From an uncultured bacterium (lineage in GTDB: Bacteria > UBA4055): a stretch of 9,269 bases of DNA. The position numbers were made by a program, and so were the translations under genes. The stretch lies in assembly GCA_937873545.1 (NCBI GenBank), contig CALMWI010000066.1:1-9269 (forward strand), in the 5' to 3' direction. Every line of letters starts with the position of its first letter. Position 1 is the first letter of the stretch. Positions 7,218 through 9,269 of this stretch are shown one piece after another. The notes beneath the pieces were generated by a model. The model was not told the origin of the DNA. It made no database searches and was given only the letters and a program-made list of their open reading frames with translations.

Positions 7218-8948
7218 TTATTTCTCCCTGCTGTTTTTCAGCATCTTTTCTATAGTTTCCAATCTGATTTTTAAGGATTCATTTTCCATTTTCAGCTCTT
7301 TGACTGCTTCTATAAGAACCGGCACAAGATCATTGTAAGAAACAGCTTTATAACCGTCACTGTCGGTTGAAACTGCCTCTGGTATCACTTTCTCCAGGTC
7401 CTGAGCGATAACCCCATAATGCTGTCCGTCTGAAAACCCTTTATCGGCAAATTCATCTTTCCGCCATTCATATTTAACGCCGTCGATTCCACTTATCTTC
7501 TCAAGGGCATGATCAATTCCTGTAATGTTTTTCTTGAAACGCCTGTCTGATGTTGACCATGTTCCAGTGGCATAAGCGGATCCTGCTACATAAAGCATAT
7601 AAGTGCTGTTGTAACCTGAGTTCCCGATTGTAACCCTGTCAGCGAAGTAATTATACAGTGCACCGTAACCCCAGCTGAAATAATTCTGAAGAGAAGGATT
7701 TTGTCCCATCCAGATCGCTTCAAGACCATCCACTCTGAGAGCTTCGTCTGAAGCTCCGTTAATATCCAGCACGCCGCCGATATTTGCACCTGCATCAAAA
7801 AAAGTATTGCCTGTAACCCATAATGCATCATATATTGATAACGCATATTGTTTTGCAGTGCTTCCTGCGGCCCCCTGATATAAATAATTTGTCGGAACTG
7901 TGCCTGACCCGGGATTTGTCGTCATTTTCATGAAAGTTCCGTTAATCGTAGTATTTCCCGCTATGGTCAGCGTCCCGTTCAGGGTAGTATTATCTGCGAC
8001 AGTCAGCGTTCCGCCTGTGCTCATATTGTTCGCAGAATAGAGTGTCCCGTAAATTTTAACTTCATCAGTATTAAAATCGCCCCATATTAGCGGAGTTGAC
8101 AATTTTGAATTCTCAATGTAGAGTTTATTTGAACCAGTTTCATTAAAACCGGCCTGATTTCCGATAAAAACATTGCCTATACCTGTTTGATTCTCAATAC
8201 CTGCATCGTGACCGATGACAACATTGTGATTTGCAGTTGTACCTGACCATCCAGCCCTGTTACCAAGATAGATATTGTAATTCCCTGTAGTATTTGAGTA
8301 CCCGCTCTCTCCGCCTATAAAAATATTTCTTGTTGCATCGCCGGGCAATATGCCGTAAGAATTAAATCCTGCCTGAAAACCTATTAATGTGTTATGTACA
8401 TTGTATTGCTCCCACCCAGATATTGTGGGAGCCAGCCTAAACCCTGCTCCCTGACCGATCAAAGTATTGTATCTTGAAATATTTGTGGTCAAAGTATCAA
8501 CCTCATTACTTTTTGTAGAAATTCCGAAACCTCTGCCTGTATCGTTTATCCAGAACCTGGTACTGTCTCCGGTTAGCCGCATTATATTATCGGATACTCC
8601 CTTTGCTGATGCCTGAGCCTCTACACCAAATCCCGACCCGGTATCGCTGATCCAGAATCTAGTACTGTCGGATGTTAATTTCATTAAATCCGTTCCAGTA
8701 CCTTTTGAAGCTGATGTACTCACGCTGAACGACCTAGAAAGTCCTTTACTGTTTTCAAGCACTGCTTTTATCTCACTAGAACTTATTACCATCAGAGTGT
8801 CGCCCAAATTCATTACTCGAAGTCCGTCCGTTGACACATCCAGAACCTTATTGTTTAAAGCATCTTTGACTTCAAACAGAGTTTCTGAATGAAGAAAAGT
8901 CCCTGTGAATATCAAAACCGGGATAAGTGAATTTGTAATTTTTCTCAT
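7218..8948 (-). CDS. Secreted repeat fibre protein A with S74 chaperone domain, first fibre gene of the array
   Basis: The 576-residue product starts at the ATG at 8948 (MRKITNSL), where GGAGG lies 5 nt upstream and a signal peptide begins (1-21, cut after LHS). The frame stays open to a TTG at 8981, but that would put 11 residues including charged ones before the signal peptide and has no ribosome binding site. The constant module (22-83) is followed by two DSTRFW modules (89-109 and 123-143), then only six glycine/asparagine repeats (161-272) and the SNKLYIENS cap. Two NGTL/NGTF turns and the shaft module shared with protein C (337-385) follow. The long remaining shaft reaches a Peptidase_S74-type domain (about 467-576) with SDRRFKKNI, YGVIAQDLEKVIPEAV and a coiled-coil tail. 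S467/K472 fit the self-cleavage pair. No cysteine is present. Confidence 0.92.
   Translation of the reverse strand: MRKITNSLIPVLIFTGTFLHSETLFEVKDALNNKVLDVSTDGLRVMNLGDTLMVISSSEIKAVLENSKGLSRSFSVSTSASKGTGTDLMKLTSDSTRFWISDTGSGFGVEAQASAKGVSDNIMRLTGDSTRFWINDTGRGFGISTKSNEVDTLTTNISRYNTLIGQGAGFRLAPTISGWEQYNVHNTLIGFQAGFNSYGILPGDATRNIFIGGESGYSNTTGNYNIYLGNRAGWSGTTANHNVVIGHDAGIENQTGIGNVFIGNQAGFNETGSNKLYIENSKLSTPLIWGDFNTDEVKIYGTLYSANNMSTGGTLTVADNTTLNGTLTIAGNTTINGTFMKMTTNPGSGTVPTNYLYQGAAGSTAKQYALSIYDALWVTGNTFFDAGANIGGVLDINGASDEALRVDGLEAIWMGQNPSLQNYFSWGYGALYNYFADRVTIGNSGYNSTYMLYVAGSAYATGTWSTSDRRFKKNITGIDHALEKISGIDGVKYEWRKDEFADKGFSDGQHYGVIAQDLEKVIPEAVSTDSDGYKAVSYNDLVPVLIEAVKELKMENESLKIRLETIEKMLKNSREK
7224..7228 (-). 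promoter_or_regulatory. Ribosome binding site of gene B inside the end of gene A
   Basis: GGGAG on the minus strand lies 7 nt before the ATG of gene B. It falls within the Arg-Glu codons near the C-terminus of gene A, whose stop is 1 nt before that ATG. Ribosomes finishing A therefore sit on the start of B, which points to coupled translation. Confidence 0.75.
8133..8468 (-). repeat. Array of 6 glycine/asparagine repeats in protein A
   Basis: Units begin at residues 161, 186, 208, 225, 242 and 259. The last four follow a strict 17-residue step. The first two carry insertions (RLAPTISGWEQYNVH and NSYGILPGDATR). This is the shortest solenoid of the five, and the protein compensates with the longest shaft after the repeats. 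Confidence 0.87.
8520..8684 (-). repeat. Tandem duplication of the DSTRFW module in protein A
   Basis: Two 21-residue copies of the pattern M-[KR]-L-T-[SG]-D-S-T-R-F-W-I-[SN]-D-T-G-[SR]-G-F-G-[VI] lie at 8622-8684 and 8520-8582, with a 34-residue (102-nt) step. Proteins B and C each have one copy in the same place (6902-6964 and 4961-5023). D and E have none. I do not recognise this module as a named domain. Confidence 0.85.
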
Positions 8949-9030
8949 TTCGTCCTCCCTATTTCCAATACATCCGACCAAAGTAAATATATATTAATAA
9001 AACTAAATAAATGTGATTTAGGCCACTATT
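8949..9030 (-). promoter_or_regulatory. 82-nt intergenic leader, probable site of the operon promoter
   Basis: This is the only gap longer than 25 nt in the window. Its middle (8984-9012) is almost pure A/T and includes TATATT on the minus strand as a possible -10 box. I find no convincing -35 box at the right spacing, and the Bacteroidota-type TAnnTTTG box is matched only imperfectly (TTACTTTG). A promoter here is inferred from layout. Read-through from the TPR gene cannot be excluded. Confidence 0.4.
8954..8958 (-). promoter_or_regulatory. Ribosome binding site fixing the start of gene A
   Basis: GGAGG on the minus strand is followed by ACGAA and then ATG at 8948. It decides between this start and the TTG 33 nt further upstream, which has no such site. 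Confidence 0.85.
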
Positions 9031-9034
9031 TCAC
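9013..9034 (-). repeat. 22-nt imperfect inverted repeat over the TPR gene stop codon
   Basis: Half-sites GTGAaaTAG and CTAaaTCAC flank a TGGC loop: seven pairs with two internal A-A mismatches. It overlaps the TGA stop of the TPR gene and sits at the upstream end of the intergenic leader. It could be an operator or a weak stem. It lacks the GC-rich stem and T run of a good intrinsic terminator. Confidence 0.35.
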
Positions 9035-9269
9035 CTTTTTTTTGAAAAATATTTTTCCAATTGGGATTTGCCTTTTTCAATATATTCTGCAAATCCTATT
9101 TCTTGAGCTGTGGAAAGACCTTCATTAAAACAAGTCAATGCCAAATCTTGCTCCTCAGATAGAAAATAAGCTTCCCCAAGCTCGATCAGACCCTCTGCTA
9201 AAGTGTGTTTGAATGAATACTTTTTTGATATTTCCACACCTTTCTTATATTCGGCTTGGGATTTTATAA
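9031..9269 (-). CDS. C-terminal end of a tetratricopeptide-repeat protein (partial)
   Basis: The last 79 codons are in the window and the frame stays open to the edge with no stop, so the gene begins outside. The GTG at 9237 is an internal valine codon, not a start. The sequence reads as paired amphipathic helices: AEYKKGVEISKKY, then LAEGLIELGEAYFLSEEQDL, then ALTCFNEGLSTAQEIG, ending in a lysine-rich FSKKR. The helix spacing and the G-x-A-Y-x and A-L-x-x-[FY] positions fit TPR units. Such tails are common in large signalling proteins (kinase- or cyclase-linked TPR arrays) and in lipoprotein scaffolds, but nothing here identifies the rest. It has no signal peptide in view and no sequence tie to the fibres. 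Its link to the array is only position and shared strand. Confidence 0.8.
   Translation of the reverse strand, partial: IKSQAEYKKGVEISKKYSFKHTLAEGLIELGEAYFLSEEQDLALTCFNEGLSTAQEIGFAEYIEKGKSQLEKYFSKKR

Noticed and set aside
94..7274. Several plus-strand and other-frame open frames of 60-120 codons (for example 1404-1637, 5001-5282, 6942-7274 on plus; 4096-4458, 513-713 and 7586-7846 on minus)
   Set aside because: All lie inside the fibre genes. Their recurrence at the same place in each paralogue follows from the conserved N-terminal coding sequence read in another frame. None shows a domain, signal peptide or clear ribosome binding site.
65..8948. Prophage tail-fibre cluster
   Set aside because: S74 domains are found on phage fibres, but each protein here has an N-terminal signal peptide. 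No other phage gene (baseplate, tail, lysis, integrase) is present, and five tandem paralogues are not a phage arrangement.
65..8948. YadA-like trimeric autotransporters
   Set aside because: The repeats resemble YadA-type head repeats, but none of the proteins has the C-terminal membrane anchor barrel of that family. They end in S74 or in the gene E domain instead.
65..8948. Diversity-generating retroelement or invertase-driven variation
   Set aside because: No reverse transcriptase, template repeat, recombinase gene or recombinase-site inverted repeats are visible in the window. Variation by recombination between paralogues remains possible but needs none of these.
7218..8981. Longer form of protein A starting at TTG 8981
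   Set aside because: It would place 11 extra residues, several of them charged, before the signal peptide, and it has no ribosome binding site. The ATG at 8948 has GGAGG 5 nt upstream.
9013..9034. CRP/FNR-type operator or rho-independent terminator
   Set aside because: The GTGA and TCAC half-sites are 14 nt apart, too far for the usual 6-nt CRP spacing. The stem has two mismatches and is not followed by a T run, so it fits neither model well. It is kept only as an unassigned inverted repeat.
9031..9237. A complete 68-residue protein starting at GTG 9237
   Set aside because: The frame continues open and TPR-like to the window edge, and there is no ribosome binding site before 9237. It is the tail of a longer gene.

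Overview
The window is almost entirely one gene array read from the minus strand. Five complete paralogous genes lie head to tail, with gaps of 1 to 25 nt. They are flanked by the first 15 codons of a probable sixth member at the low-coordinate edge and by the C-terminal end of a TPR protein at the high-coordinate edge. In transcription order the genes are: TPR protein end (9031-9269), an 82-nt intergenic region, fibre gene A (7218-8948), B (5297-7216), C (3341-5278), D (1783-3315), E (65-1762), then the start of the next gene (1-46). There are no RNA genes, no mobile elements, no CRISPR array and no gene-free stretch over 300 bases. Every substantial plus-strand frame is a shadow of a minus-strand gene.

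All five proteins follow one plan. An N-terminal signal peptide is followed by a nearly constant module of about 60-75 residues (core LFEVKD, VLDVSTDG, GDTLMVISSS, KGLSR). Next comes an array of 6 to 17 copies of a 17-residue glycine/asparagine repeat (N-x-F-x-G-x-x-[AS]-G-x-x-N-x-[ST]-G-x-x), probably a beta-solenoid. A shared cap follows (SNKLYIDNS...PLIYGEF), then a variable shaft or tip. A to D end in a Peptidase_S74-type intramolecular chaperone domain with a C-terminal coiled coil. E ends in a different domain instead. The proteins look like cell-surface or secreted fibres, probably trimeric, with a constant base and a variable shaft and tip.

The organism is an AT-rich bacterium (GC near 40% by eye). 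Strings of S74 fibre proteins with this repeat are, from memory, common in FCB-group and candidate-phylum genomes such as Delongbacteria, Cloacimonadota and Ignavibacteria. Every gene here has a clear Shine-Dalgarno sequence 5-7 nt before its start, which argues against typical Bacteroidota. The phylum is a guess.

The most notable points are the constant-base/variable-tip operon, the replacement of the S74 chaperone in E, modules shared between non-neighbouring paralogues, and a 95-nt block nearly identical between D and E that looks like gene conversion.
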